Notes: generated by a model from the sequence alone, not told the origin. A stretch of 64,000 bases of DNA from Coptis chinensis (GCA_015680905.1 CM027377.1:12176501-12240500); one strand, 5' to 3'. Positions 1 to 12,502 are shown, numbered from the stretch's first letter. Made by a program: numbers and translations.

Positions 1-120
1 TGATACTGAACAAATGGTCTGCCTGCAACGACGTCTTTGCAGGATCCGACTTGCGTTTTTCTGCACAATGAATCCAATATGCTTTCCCCTTAACCTACCA
101 ATTCATATAATACTTGTCAC
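1..120. other. Left edge, no recognised content
   Basis: These bases precede the first recognisable module of the tandem array. They do not match the sequence that precedes the same module in the other units (for example 7200-7260 or 41220-41270), so the array boundary, or a rearrangement junction, probably lies near 121. I see no gene. Confidence 0.4.
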
Positions 121-219
121 GTGTGCATCGCTGGTGGTTTGAAAGAGCTATGGGAAGGAACTAAGGAAGGCCGTTGAGCTGCTAGGATACTTTTAAATAT
201 TCCAAAACAAACTAGTACA

Positions 220-660
220 AAAAATGACATTAACCAACATTTTCAGAAAGACATTTATCAGTTTAATTATGTATTGTAAAAGAAAAACCTTTGGGATAAA
301 AAAGAAAGTTTTGAAAAAGGTTTTAAATAGTGAAACAAGTTTCCTACTCGTAGTGAAAAAAAGAAACCATCTTTTACAAATAAAAACAAAACAGAAACAT
401 TTGTCAATTTTAAGAATGAACAAGAAGATACGACAAAGACATTTGCCATTACCAGCGTTCCCACAAAGACATTTGCCAATTTTAAGAACGAAAAACATAA
501 TAAATCACCATCTTTTACAAATAAGAGCAAAACAGAGACATTTATCATTACCAACGTTCCCACAAAGAAATTTGTAAATTTTAAAAACGAAAAAGAAAAT
601 AATAAACCAACAGAGAAAGGATCCAAACACAGACAAAAGTTTTTCACAAAACAACTTTGA
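220..660. repeat. ~97-bp minisatellite, copy in unit 1
   Basis: The unit core reads roughly ACATTTGTCATTACCAGCG, then TTCCCACAAAGACATTTG, then an A-rich stretch ending in CACCATCTTTTACAAATAAG. Several copies are visible around 385-580. The A-rich/T-rich bias keeps frames open on both strands for short distances, but frames differ between copies. Confidence 0.75.
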
Positions 661-1541
661 AAACAAGTCTTATCTTGTTGATTTGTACGACTTTTTCTGA
701 AGCAAACAAAGAAACATTTACAACAATTAGGAAGGTATATCTATAAATCAAATGTCATGACCAGCACTCCCAAAAAGATTCTTGATTTCCTATTTTCAAC
801 ATTAGAAAAACGTGCAGTGTGCACATCATCTAGTACGTGTTGATGGAAGTTAGAATGAGCTAAATGGAAAGAACTAAAGAAGACGACTTGCGGTGTGTTA
901 GTTATTGAGTATCGATCTGGCATACCCATAAGGAACATTGATAGGTAAACATAACAACAATCCTAAAAAAGCGTTGAAAATAATACTAGGTGATTACGCA
1001 GAACTAACTTTCCAACTTAAGTTGCTAAATAGTTTAAAAAAACAATATAGATATTTAAAACAATAACCAAGCTAGGCAAACAATAATCATTACGCCACGC
1101 CATTACAGTTGACTTAAACCTACGAAAAATGGCACAAAAATACACGATGGATCTAATCCATTTACAGGAATTATAGAGTTTCTTAATCTAATACAATCTA
1201 ATCTAATAGAACACGTATAGCAAATACCCGCAAAAGTTCCAATTGGGTGGTCTTTTGGTGTCTGAATATAAAAAAAATTTACGCTAGGGTTTTGCTACCT
1301 CAAAATATTTGCTTTTGTAATTAAGAGGAAAGAAATAGACGGACTGGTACTTGTAGGATTAACCAGCAAATTCACAAAGACATCTATCAGTTAACTACGT
1401 ACTATAAAATAAAAACCTTTAGAAAAAGAAATGTCATTATCCAGTGCTCCCAACATGACATTTACTACTCGAGTATTTGAAAACGAAAACGGGTTTTGCA
1501 AAAGAGTTATTACTAAAAAGATAGCATATCTATATAACAAA

Positions 1542-1973
1542 GGGTGTGTTTGTTATGATGGAAACACTATGGAAAGGAAAAGAAAATAAGAGTAGTCCAC
1601 CTTTTCCATAATTTTTAAGGTGTTTGTTTACCCATGGAAAGGAAATGAATTTTTCCATATGAAAACAAAATCATGGAAATGGAAAAGGTTTTGTGTCCTT
1701 AGCTAACTCCTGAAAATTTTGTGGAAATGAAAGGAAAGAAAATAGATAGATAGAGACTTACTACTAATACACCCATGACCCAACAATACAATTATTCCTT
1801 TCCATAGCTTTTACAAACAAACATGATTATTCATTTCCCCAGTTTTTACTTTCTTTTCCCCAGTTTACCAAACACATACCATTTAAAATTATTTCATTTC
1901 CATTCCATTCCATAGTAGATCACCCATTTTATTTCTTTTCCTTTCCATGAGTTAAAATTTAACAAACACACCC
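1542..1973. mobile_element. Tourist-like (PIF/Harbinger) non-autonomous element
   Basis: The element begins GGGTGTGTTTGTTA and ends with its inverse TAACAAACACACCC. Similarity between the inverted ends extends inward for about 60 bp, including the GGAAAGGAAAAGAAA stretch. Unit 4 has the empty site around 31640 (ACAACAAAATGTC), which places the insertion within an A run and gives a 3-bp AAA target duplication. It encodes no protein. Confidence 0.8.
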
Positions 1974-2683
1974 AAAATGTCATTACCAGCATTCCCAAAA
2001 GACATTTGTTGATTTGAGAATAACAAAAACTGAAATAGAAAATGATCTACAATAATAACAGGTTTTTAGCAAAACTTTGAAAACAAAAGTAATTTCTTGT
2101 TGATATGTACTACTTTTTTTGTTAAGCAAAGAAACAAAATTTTATCAATAAAATAATTGGTGAAGTAGACATTTGTCATTACCAGCGTTTCCAAATACAC
2201 ATTTGTCATTACCAACGTTCCCACAGAGACAATTGTTAATTTTGTAAATAAAAAATAATTTAAAAATAAAAACCAACTGAAAAAAGTAACAAAGTTTTTG
2301 GTTTTCCGGAAAAAAAATGTGATTGCTTTGTAAAATACCTTTTCAAATGCAACGATGCTCGATTCTGAAAAACAAACGCTATAGTTTTCTAATAATTAAT
2401 AAATACCAGTGTTTTGTTTTGTTTTTCTTATCAGAACAGAGTTGGAATCATTTAGGCACGTGTCAATTTCTGGTGGAACTAACGAAGGCAAGTTGTGTAG
2501 TGTTTAATTAATAAGGAGTAATGTGAATATCTGATCTATCTATAAGGAACAGCAAGTTCGAACCAACAATAATGAATAATGACTAGGGTTTAATAAAAAA
2601 AACCCAGTTCAGTAAAATTAGGGTTTACAAACAAATAAAATTGGAAAAGAGAGAGAGAGATCAAACCAATTGATTGTTCCTAG

Positions 2684-4690
2684 AAGATTATTAGAAACTT
2701 CTGAAACAATCAACTCAGGATAGGTTACTGAAGTTTCTACCTGATACAAGCTCACTGAGTTTCTGGTTTTAAATGAATTAAAGGGTTCTAAAAATTACAT
2801 AAGATGTTTGAAATAGGCTAGTCCTAAACTTATGCCCATACACAGAGGAGAATCAATATCTCAGCTCATAAAAATAAGGCCGCAAAATAACAATTGCGTA
2901 AATCTTTAAGGTTAGCAGGCATTTCAAAGTCTAATATAATGGACATCTTCTATTGATATAAAAGACTAACCCCATTAAAGAATGGTCACACAAGGTAAAA
3001 GAACTAGAACATTTCAACTCAATGCATAAAGACGTTAGTTCTAGTTCAAGAAGTATTGATACCATAATATACTATTGACACAGTCAATAGTAAAAAACGA
3101 TACAAATGCAAGCACATATAAACCTTACGAAAATGGCATGTTTTAATTGCAACATGATAATAAGTTAATAACTTTTCCAAACTAAATGCTAACAATTGTG
3201 ATAATTAATATTAATAAAATAAAATCTACCAGACAAGAATTTCAGGCATATTAAACGAAATGTAAAGCAAACTAATTATGGGTTCTAAAGGTTACATATG
3301 ATGTTCAAATACGCTAGTCCTATACTCCTATACGTGTGCAGATACACAGAGCCAGTAATACATCAGCTCAAAATATAAGCTGCATAAGAACAATTTCATA
3401 AATTGTTTACCAGGCGGCTCAGAGTCTAATATAACGGACAGCTTCAATTAGTAACCGACAAAAGCCATAAAAGAATGACCACACGATGTAAAATACGAAC
3501 AAAGGCATTCGAACACAATGCATAGAGACGTCAGGTTTAGTTCTAGAAGTATTGATACCACGAAACACTATTGATGTAACACCGTACACAAAGTGACAAT
3601 CAATACAAGTGCAAATTTATATATTAGTCTTACAGAAATAGCATGTTCAAATTGCAGCACGATAGGAAGTGAATAACCTTCCTAGTTTAAATGCTGATGA
3701 TTACAATATTTAATACTAACAAAACCTACCTCAAAAAAAATTCAAACATGTTAAATGAAACGTTAAAAAGAATAAGGTTACAGAAATGATCTCAACACGA
3801 TTCTAAACGTGAAAAAAGATTGAGATTACCTGGCAAGGACTTCAGACATGTTAAATCATGCACTACCTTTTAAAACAACTGAAAGACTTGTAAACGGGGC
3901 AAGTTATTGTTGAATGAAAATTGTTCAAGAAACAAAAACAACAAGCACATTAAACAAAAAAGGGTCACCCACTAGATTAGGATTCCCCCGCCCCCCCACC
4001 CCCCCACACACCAAATACACACAAAATATACGGTCAATCCAAGTTAATTTTTTTTTTGTGTGTGTACTTAGGGAGGAGATCCTATTTCCCCAAGTTGACT
4101 TTTTAGGGAGGAGACCCTAATTTCCCCATTTAGTAAGGTAGAAATTCTAATTGGCTCATCTAGAGGTCCATTTAGTAAGGTGGAAATTCTAATTGGCTCA
4201 TCTAGAGGTGGAGGTGGGTAATACTAGTTAACCCAACAAAAAACTGCAAGTACTTTACCTCTGATGCGATATATCTTGTGGCAATCATTTAACAACTCAA
4301 TGATGGCCTCCTAACTTCACTATGCTTTGTAGTTTACAACCACTTGAAGTTGTCTAGTCATCTTATGTGTTACCTGCCCAAGGCAGTTGCCTCTACACCT
4401 TCAGGGACATCTAGGATTGGAGGTATTGAATTCTGGTAGTTACAATATATTCCCGTACACCTGCCATGACGCCCATGAGTAAGTTGGCCATTTCGAACCT
4501 ATTTAATGTGTGACCTACAATATAAACTATGAGAAGTCTTTCCTCTCATCCATAAATAATTTTCCCCGACTCATGTGAGCGTTCCTTTTTATTTTCCCAT
4601 TAGGTCTCCCTCTTACCAGAACAAGGAGAACCTCATAAGAACCACTTAGTGCAATATGTAGTTGTTCTTGTACAGCAACTACAACTCTCA
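2684..4690. repeat. H1, H2 and I modules of unit 1
   Basis: Two related blocks (from about 2684 and 3290) share TAGGTTACTGAAG, CTCACTAAGTTTCTG and AGTATTGATACCA with the H blocks of other units, followed by the I block. The 57-bp exon-like cassette is damaged here: near 3831 it has lost its middle part. No continuous protein frame is visible. Confidence 0.55.
4126..4209. repeat. Two-copy 42-bp tandem duplication
   Basis: The segment beginning CCATTTAGTAAGGT and containing GAAATTCTAATTGGCTC is repeated once with a single-base difference. It lies in a stretch (about 3955-4240) present only in this unit, next to a C-rich run and a T/GT run at 3985-4065. That stretch may itself be a small insertion, but its ends are not clear. 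Confidence 0.8.
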
Positions 4691-4692
4691 TC

Positions 4693-6370
4693 CAGGGCCA
4701 TCTCTGAGTTTTCAATGGCCCTGTGCAAACAGCGAAATGTGGCCCTCTTCCAGTACTCTTCCATCAACACAAAATGGATTATCGAAATATTCCTTTCTCA
4801 CATTTTTGGCTGCAAAAATCTTTTAAAGTTAATTTTCTTTAAAAATTCATTTTCAATAGATATTAACGCTAGCCCATTTAGTCTTTCTTGTATACTTAAA
4901 AGTCTCCTAATATACTTAATACTTAAATGAAGATGAACGATAGTGGTATACGTCTGCCTTGATGAAGTCACTGCACACTTCACAATTCACATGACAATTT
5001 GTAATGCCTGCAATTAAAATATATATACAACACTAAATTAGACTAGATTACTTTGGAATTAAATTGAACTATTAAAATAATATTTAAGAAAGGGAAAATT
5101 GATTTTAATCTCTAACTTACTTGAAGAAGAATCAAAAGTTAGGTGAATAATCAAAGTGAAAACTAATACAAATCCACAATTGTAAAAAGAAATTTTGAGA
5201 ATGAGAGGATACTAGATGATCAGAAAGTGAAATGGTGAATGAGGGTTTTTTTTTTTTTTACTATTTCTTTTGCATTTGAGTAATTGAGGCAAATAATTAA
5301 TGAGGTATCTAGTCGTTGAGAGAGATATCTACTCGTTGAGAAGATCTATTTTTTTTTTTTTTATAATGCTCATTTATTATACAGAAAATTGGGTATAGGT
5401 ACACAGACGCAAATTTCTTAAGTTCAGAGGAAATAGCAAACTTTTTTTTTTTTTTTTCCTCTATAAAAACTGAAATTTGACATCTATCTCAAATTTTAGA
5501 CTGACTTTTACAATTTTGACCTCTTTTATTAGTCCCAACTAAAAAAGACAACTACCAACAAAAAAAAAACTACGAACTAAATCAGTTACCAAAAGAGTAG
5601 TGGGTTAATCAAAATAACTAAAATTCATCTGAAATCTACAAAATTCCAATTAAAAGTGAGATGAATTTCTGAAGAGACCAAAACAATGTGGAAAACATCA
5701 ACTTCAAAAACGAAAAAAAGTAATGTTGATTACAACTAATTTCAATACAGATTTAACAATTTAAAATGCATCTCTGATAATTTTAAATAACATGTTTAAG
5801 CTTTGTTTGATGTAATTCAAATTGTGAAAGGACAAATGGTTTTTTTTTTTATAAGACAATTGTATTATTTGATTGCAGTACATCTTGGAGCAATACACAC
5901 GCACTCTTGCTTGATGAGTGGCCTCGATTGACACCTACAATCTGTGCACATTAGATTTTCATATTATTTATTTGTGGAAGAGATTGACAGATACAAATGA
6001 AAGGGTAAAAAGGAGAAATAAGAAGTTTTAAAAACAGTTAATACACCCAAAAAGTGACGTGTTATTAAAATTGGAGTAGAATCAAAATATAATATTGGTC
6101 TTTCTCTAGACAAAAAGCACACTAAAGAAAGTGTGTAGAGCCCAATTTCTAGATTTATTATATATCTTATTTCCTATTTTTAGGAAAATAATTAATGGGG
6201 AAAGAGAATATGAAGGATATTTCCGTTACTTATTCTGATTTGTGAAATTTCTAGTTTTTTGGGAGTGTGATTTGCCAAATAGGCCTTTTCTACTAATATT
6301 ATTTTTTTGGGACTTGTATATTAGGGCCCTGTGCGGTCGCCCACGTTGCACCTACTCAGGGCCGGGCCTG
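4693..6370 (-). mobile_element. hAT-superfamily transposon, degenerate
   Basis: The ends are imperfect inverted repeats, CAGGGCCATCTCTGAG on the left and CTCAGGGCCGGGCCTG on the right, and the element is flanked by a perfect 8-bp duplication CTCTCATC (4685-4692 and 6371-6378). Unit 3 preserves the empty site (ACAACTCTCATCTCACTC near 27910). The 8-bp duplication and CAGGG end are typical of hAT elements. A transposase C-terminus remains on the minus strand near the left end; the rest (5000-6330) is AT-rich with several T tracts and no recognisable coding sequence. Confidence 0.9.
4700..4983 (-). pseudogene. hAT transposase C-terminal remnant
   Basis: The minus strand encodes ERLNGLALISIENEFLKKI at about 4835-4890, which matches the C-terminal dimerisation region of plant hAT transposases (typically a RLNGLA.LSIE pattern). 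A shifted frame further left (4805-4700) contains AAKNVRKEYFDNP, the usual continuation. The DNA-binding and catalytic parts are absent. It lies just inside the left terminal repeat, as expected for the 3' end of a minus-strand transposase gene. The frameshift and truncation make it non-functional. Confidence 0.75.
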
Positions 6371-6378
6371 CTCTCATC

Positions 6379-7240
6379 TCACTCGCATCTTCTTACAGAA
6401 ACCACAGATCAATTTCACTTCAATGTTCGCTGAATCCTGCTGCTCAGTTCCCATTTCATCTTCAAGGGAAACTTCCTAAGGTGCATTGTCTAATTGTTGC
6501 TTATCCCTGTTCACCACACCACCATCTATTGTTGTTCAACCGTTCGACCTAATTTCCATAACTAATTTATACAATGCTCTGCAAGACCTTTTCGGAAGCG
6601 AAGATTGACAATAGGAGAAAAAACTCACTTCCAAGAATGAAAAAAAATTAAAATCCATCAGAAAATGATCTTGGCATGAACCATCACCAGATCAGGCGGC
6701 GATGGATTCATATTGATCACAGATGTAAATATCATCTCCAATCATCCATTGTGTTGCTTCATCGAGATTTAAATGGATCCATTCTTTCTGGTTTGAGCAA
6801 ATAAAAGAATCAATCCAAAACAAAGTTTGATTATTCATATTCCATTTCACCTAATCAAGTCTAGAAACCCAAAATCAAATTCAATTAAAATCAAATCTTG
6901 ATTGAAACATTAGATTTACTCATTCTAAGGTTCAATTCTTGATGTACGAACTCTAACCCAAGTTTGATATAAAGAATTTAAGTTACAAGTTTCAGTATTC
7001 TGAATAGATTTGAAAAGATACTTTTACATCTTTTTACAGTGTGGTTAGATCCGAGGAGGCAGGGGAGACAAAAGGAAAAATGCTTTCATCTATGTTTCGC
7101 TTTCGTTTTCTCATTTTCTCTAGTCTCTAGTTTCTTACCATCAATTTCTCTGGATGTTAAGAACATGTGATGTCTTCTTCTCCTCTTTTATGATTGACAT
7201 TGAAAGTGTTAGCATACCAAACTACGTATAATAAGGTGGG
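6379..7240 (-). other. J module of unit 1, exon-like on minus strand
   Basis: Conserved with 16700-17490, 27930-28878 and 40150-41250. Read on the minus strand it has an intron-like T-rich stretch ending in CTCAAACCAG, then a conserved block around 6780-6665 with alternative open frames. One frame starts at an ATG near 6715 and reads MNPSPPDLVMVHAK. I do not recognise the family. It may be a 5' coding or leader exon of the repeated minus-strand gene. Confidence 0.35.
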
Positions 7241-7499
7241 AGAATGGTGAAGGAACTTGTACATCGCTGGTGGTTTGAAAGAGCTATGGGAAGAAACTAA
7301 GGAAGGTGGTTGAGGTGTTAAGATACCTTTGAATATTCAAAAAAAAAACTTGTACAAAAAAAGGACATTAACCAACATTTTCACAAAGACATTTATCAGT
7401 TAACTATCTACTGTAAAATATAAACCTTTGGGATAAAAAAAAAAAAGTTTTGTAAAAGGTTTCAAATTGTAAAACAAGTTTCCTACAAGTTTCAAAAGG

Positions 7500-7870
7500 T
7501 TACAGATAAAAACAAAACATAGACATTTGTCATTACCAGCGTTCCCACAAAAAATTTGTCAATTTTAAGAATGAAAAAGATAATAAGTCACTATCTTTTA
7601 CAAAGAAGAAGAAAATACAGACATTCGTCATTACCAGCATTCCCACTAAGACATTTGTCCACTTTAAGAATAGAGAAAATAAATCACCATCTTTTACGAA
7701 GAAGAAGAAAACATAGACATTTGTCATTACAAGCGTTCCCACGAAGACATTTGTTCACTTTAAGAATGAAAAAGAAAATTCACCGTCTTTTACAAATAAG
7801 AACAAATCAGAGACATTTGTCATTACCAGCGTTCCCACAAAGACATTTGTCAATTTTAAGAGTGAAATAG
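7500..7870. repeat. ~97-bp minisatellite, copy in unit 2
   Basis: The GACATTTGTCATTACCAG motif, or a one-base variant, recurs near 7523, 7619, 7716 and 7812, a spacing of about 95-98 bp. This is the clearest set of full-length units apart from that in unit 5. Confidence 0.85.
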
Positions 7871-9141
7871 ACAATAATAAACTAATAGAGAAAGGTTCAA
7901 ACAGTTTTTCACAAAACAACTTCGAAAAAAAAAGCTTTATCTTGTTGGTTTGTACAACTTTTTCTTAAGCAAACAAAGAACCATTTACATTAATTAGGAA
8001 GGGAAATGTGAATCATCCACAAAGACATTTGGACAAGTTTTGTAATCCTAAAACAGTGAAGAAGAAAAATATTTATAAATCAAATACACATCACCAGCGT
8101 ACCCAAATAGACATTTGTCAATTTTTAAAATGCAAAGATTCTTAACTTAAAAGAATGTAATACCTTTTCAAATACAATTGTTTTTTAACGTGTAGTAAGT
8201 GGATCATCTAGTTACGTGTCAATTGCTGGTGGTTTGAATGAGCTAAAAGGAAGGAACTAGAGAAGACAACTTGCTGTGTGTTAGTTAATGAGTATTGATC
8301 TGGCGTATCTATAAGAAACATTGATAGCCTTATACAAGTAAACATAACAACAATTCTACAAAAGAAAGATTGATACTAGGTAATTATGCAGAACTAATTT
8401 TCCAACTCAAGTTGCTAAATAACTAAGAAAACAATATAGAGATTTAGAACAACAAGAAAGTTAGACAAATAATAACGATTACGCCATTACAGTTGACTTA
8501 AAACTAAAAAAAAATGCACAGAAAATACGCGACAAATCTAATCTATATACAGAAATTATAAGGTTTCTTAATCTAATACAATCTAGTCTAGCAAAAAGCC
8601 GCAAATGCTAGGTTTATCCAATGCTTGTTTGAAATCTGAAACAGTTTATACAAGAAAAGAAACTCCTTCTTCCATCGGACCCCTTAATATATCTGTGATT
8701 GGGATGGAAAGAAAAGATTGAGTGGTACTAACAGGATTAACCAACATTTATCAGTTGACTAAGTATTGTAGAAAAAAGAAACAAGGTTTATCAAAATTTT
8801 AAAAATAACAACTTTTATAATGACAGACTTTTATGGATGGGGGTATATAAACAACAAACTTACAAACGAAATGTCATTATCAGCATTCCCACGATGAGAA
8901 TTAAAATATTTTTTTGATTGCTCTGTAAAACACCTTTTCGATTTTAAAAATGTTTTATAAAAACCAATCAGAACGGACTTGGACGTGTAATAAGTAGTGA
9001 TCTGAATATCTATCTAAGGAACAACAATATTAAATACTAGACAATGAAGAAAAGAAACATTATATCATGTTTTCTGAACTCCTATTCTCAACCTACGTAG
9101 CTAATACATTATAATTAGGGTTTATACCAATCGATTGTTCG

Positions 9142-9149
9142 TATTTATA
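9142..9149 (-). promoter_or_regulatory. TATA-like motif, unit 2 leader
   Basis: TATTTATA on the plus strand is TATAAATA on the minus strand, at the place where units 3, 4 and 5 have the same motif followed by a CT-rich leader. Here the CT-rich leader is less well preserved. Confidence 0.3.
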
Positions 9150-9214
9150 ATAGGATTAGTCTACTTTCTACCTTCTAAAAACAAAACAAAAACAAAAGGG
9201 TTGGGTTGAATAAA

Positions 9215-9727
9215 GCCGCTATGGGTCGGCTTGATTTCGGTTTTGCTATTCTCGCTAGTATTCTGAAACTGATGCTGTTACTTTCACCACCCTACTTAAG
9301 GGGCTGTGTAAAGGGGGTAAAGTAGCAGACGCTATGGATCTTTTTACCGGAATGCTGGAAAATCAGTTATGGGACAGTAATGAATGGGATTTGCAAGTCT
9401 GTGAATTCTACTGCTGCTCTAGTTTCCTCCTCATGTTCATATATATTCTATGCTTTCGGGAAATGACCTCCACAAACCTTACACCTAATGTTATCACCTT
9501 ACACCTAATGCCTAGACCAAAAAAATGATACCCACAAGGCAATGCAACTTCTCAATATCATGCTTGACAAGGGCTTCTCAGCAGATGCAAAAACTAGTTC
9601 TCTTCTAGTGGACTTGTTTGTGGAAGGTGGACCAAATTGTAAAGAAATGGAGATGCTTCTCAAGCGCCTGCCAAAAGGCTGTGCTAAAGGTGATGTGCTC
9701 GATTTTACTATGTGGCTAACTAATTGA
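9215..9727 (+). pseudogene. P-class PPR (Rf-like) gene fragment
   Basis: The plus strand encodes GRLDFGFAILASILK (about 9222-9270), then after a frameshift DAVTFTTLLKGLCKGGKV (about 9270-9325) and AMDLFTGMLEN. A separate piece, 9527-9727, gives KAMQLLNIMLDKGFSADAKT and runs to a stop. These match P-class PPR proteins of the restorer-of-fertility-like group, organelle RNA-binding proteins built of 35-residue repeats. Only part of one region and the C-terminus remain, so most repeats are missing. The family differs from the PLS-class PPR copies elsewhere in the array and is on the opposite strand. Confidence 0.75.
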
Positions 9728-9744
9728 TTTTTGAAGTATCCAAG

Positions 9745-9910
9745 CGAAAGAGAAAAAGTCCAAAATATCTTTCGAGCTTTTGGGGTCGACTACTATGTAT
9801 TTTCGGATTTACCTACAATTTTGCCATTGATGTGCAGTTCCCTCCTGAAGATCCTATCATGTCTAGCCAAGTCATTCCTGAAAGTGAACTAACAGTACAA
9901 CAAGGGTGAG
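9745..9910. other. Array-specific block, product unknown
   Basis: TTTACCTACAATTTTG and GATGTGCAGTTCCC recur here and in unit 4 (32160-32280); unit 3 (25210-25290) has a related stretch. It is therefore part of the array upstream of the PPR sequence. A 61-codon plus-strand frame ends near 9909 at a possible splice donor (GGGTGAGT), but I do not recognise the peptide. Confidence 0.35.
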
Positions 9911-10014
9911 TCCAAAAATTTTAAAATATTGAGACTGAATCAGTCATATATTCTGTCTCTTTTATCTATATCCTTTCAATTTGCTACTGAATATATTCCT
10001 CAACATTCCTAACG

Positions 10015-10200
10015 CAGAAGGTGTACTTGTTGCTAACATTGGAAGTTTCGTGGAAGGTGCAAAACAAAGATGATGCTGATGATAATTCTGATCTATAGTC
10101 GATGGATGACAAGATGCTAGAAGTTGTCAGCATTTCTGGGGTGTGGCACCTTGGAAAGCTTCAGTTAAGTGAGAGTACCGGGCATTTTAAGTTTGAAAAC
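10015..10200 (+). pseudogene. Diacylglycerol kinase fragment (accessory domain)
   Basis: The plus strand encodes EGVLVANIGSFVEGAK, then in a shifted frame QNKDDADDNSDL and DDKMLEVVSISGVWHLGKLQ. This order is characteristic of the accessory domain of plant diacylglycerol kinases, lipid kinases that convert diacylglycerol to phosphatidic acid. A frameshift and an in-frame TAG interrupt it, and no catalytic domain is present. It is preceded by a possible acceptor (TAACGCAG at 10011-10018), so one exon may have been captured. It lies 290 bp after the P-class PPR fragment, on the same strand. Confidence 0.75.
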
Positions 10201-10209
10201 CTGAAGTCA

Positions 10210-11980
10210 CAAATTCTTATAGAATTCTTAGACTGTCTTGTTTGCGATTTCGTACCCACCAATGGGAATTTGTATTCTGGGCTTTTTTCTGCTTCCGTTT
10301 AGCTGTTTAGCTGTAATAAAGTAGGTTTTTAAGGTTGTACTACTAAACCAAGCAAGGAAATGAGTTTACGGTGTTTCAGAACACCTTATGTTGATAATCT
10401 GGAGACGGTATATGTATGAAAAGTAGCAGTTAGATCAGCAAGTCCAGAAGTATGGAAAGAACTGATTCGTTTGTGTGGATATGGCTCAATGTTGATTTGT
10501 GACGAAGGAAGTGCAAAGCCTAACTGATGATTTCCTTGATCAATAAACACTTCATTTGGTGCAAAGAATGCATTGCCACTGCTCTCCGTCTGGGGCATTT
10601 ACCATGACCAAGATAAATGAGAATGAGAATATTATGTACTACTGCAATTTTTCTGTAAACTGTAAAGGATGCAGACTTCCGCAGTGACATTTTCTAAAAG
10701 TTTCAACTAATCCCCACTCTTGTGGAAAATCATATCTGTAGAATACCAAAAAGCAATTATCTTCTTCAGACGATCTGCTGTTAATTTTATTTTCACATTG
10801 ACTTCATAACATGCCTAAATTTACATTTCACGATCTGCCATAAATGATATAAAACTACTCGGTCACTCTGCAAGACACTGCATTCGTGGTCGTTAAGATG
10901 TGACCAACAAAAGAGGTGGCTGAGATTGAATAATTAGATGCCCTTAAGTTTCTTTGGTCCTGCTATAATTGGTGTCAGAGCCGGCACGGATTTCTCCCTA
11001 CAACCAGTAAGCTTTCTTTCACAACAAATTGCATTTTCTTCCGCATCTTTCTCAAATGTCCAAGTATCCTTCACCTATATAATTGCAAACATAACTGAGA
11101 TCCGTCAAACTGATTACTCTGCATGCAAGTATGGATTAGTGGAAGTAACTACAACATATACCAAACCGTAAATGCCAAATCACGAAGCGACTCAAACGAG
11201 TATTAAACTTTTCTGTTCACTCAATTATTTGATGTGAACACTTTTTGTCATTTTCTCTCTGACAGAAATTTGACACAGATTTAGGATTCAAAGAGGGCAC
11301 CACACAAAATAAAGGACTCCAGACCCTCTACACAGATATATGGAACAAAAGCAGTTAGCAGTATATACACACCTACTAAACAGAACAAGATCAAATACAG
11401 GAAAGTTTACAACAGATCAAACTTCAAGAACAAGTGGTTGAACAACATATCACATGTATACCACATATAACAAATCAAGATATTCTCTGTGTTTTTCTTG
11501 TATGGATCTAATAGCGTCTAAAGTTACAATCAACACCTAATGTTTCCTCTTGATGCTACATTACCCAGAATAGTCAAGACTTGGTCTCGAAATATTGATG
11601 GTATATTATCACATGAAGAAAGAGAAGAGGAATAATAGAATCTCCGACACCAATATAATCAAAACAAAAAGGGGAAAAAGTGCTACCAACTTATGGCACA
11701 TGACCGTGGCGAAGAAATTGACCAAGTATACGCGCTGATCAAGGTGTTTGCTAGACATTTTTTGCTATTTCCCTGGCCAATAAAATACGAAAAAACTAAT
11801 AAAAACGACTACTAGGAAAAAACTCAATATTATTTAGTCATTTTCCTAAAGTAAGCATACCGTTCAAGAACAAGGGTGCCAACAGCCAAAGTCCAGTTTA
11901 AGCATATAGCATGCATCAAGAATCGGCCAGATCTAACAGTCAAGAATCCAACTGATCATCATCTTCTACAAGATCTTGCA
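10210..11980. repeat. PPR 3'-flank block, unit 2
   Basis: From about 10430 this matches 43430-44880 in unit 5 closely (for example ATTTGATGTGAACACTTT and CCAGACCCTCTACACAGA), and its right end matches unit 4 at 32270. No gene is recognisable. Because the PPR copies read leftward, this would be downstream, 3' sequence. Confidence 0.6.
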
Positions 11981-11984
11981 CATC

Positions 11985-12400
11985 TTCCATCTGTTAATGT
12001 GTTCCCTCGCCCGCTATAACTCACAGATGCAACCTGGCGTCTTCTCTACCTAATTCTCTTTACATCATTTTGTTTCCCATCAGCTGCATACATGTTGTAC
12101 AGTATAACATAGGCTCCACTATGATTCTAACTGAAAGAGCCTCTAAGCTGCAACACCTGCCAACTGTGTTTTTTGGTGAACACAGCAGGAAGCCAGAATT
12201 TCTCTCCTAGCAATTACTACTTCAGAAGTGCTACACGAATATGATATTCTTTGCACGACTTCTTTTGCCTCTTCAAAGAACTCAGCTCGGCTAAGAAAGT
12301 CTGCCAAGCATCCCTAATTTTCACTCTTCGGTCGAACACCAATATAGTAGCCATGCTATTTAATATTTTGCGGACCTTCAAGAAGCATGCCTGAATACCT
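11985..12400 (-). pseudogene. Degenerate PPR C-terminal duplicate, unit 2
   Basis: Matches the E-motif end of the neighbouring PPR copy but is more diverged: the minus strand retains the pattern of AKRIRKIMKDRG and AGVA..RL around 12030-12170 with several frame breaks. The same extra tail sits left of the PPR copies in units 4 and 5, so this tail duplication predates duplication of the unit. Confidence 0.65.
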
Positions 12401-12502
12401 AATAAAAATTCAATATAGCAATAACCTATCTAATGTAAGCATATCATCCAGTTATCCAGTTTAGGCAAATAGCACACAACAAATGTTGGGCAAATTTAAC
12501 CC

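Larger units (their letters stand above)
121..7260. repeat. Array unit 1 (short form, no PPR)
   Basis: The modules in order are: landmark at 121, minisatellite 220-660, TACGCC block 890-1210, blocks 1350-2240, leader 2570-2655 fused directly to H1 at 2684, H2 from about 3290, I at 4250-4690, and J at 6379-7240. The leader-H junction lacks the TATA motif and all PPR sequence found in longer units. The unit is expanded by a Tourist-like element and a hAT element. Confidence 0.75.

Noticed and set aside
7500..7870. Regular direct repeats that might suggest a CRISPR array
   Set aside because: Adjacent diverged units without unique spacers of constant length, in a plant nuclear context; it is a minisatellite.
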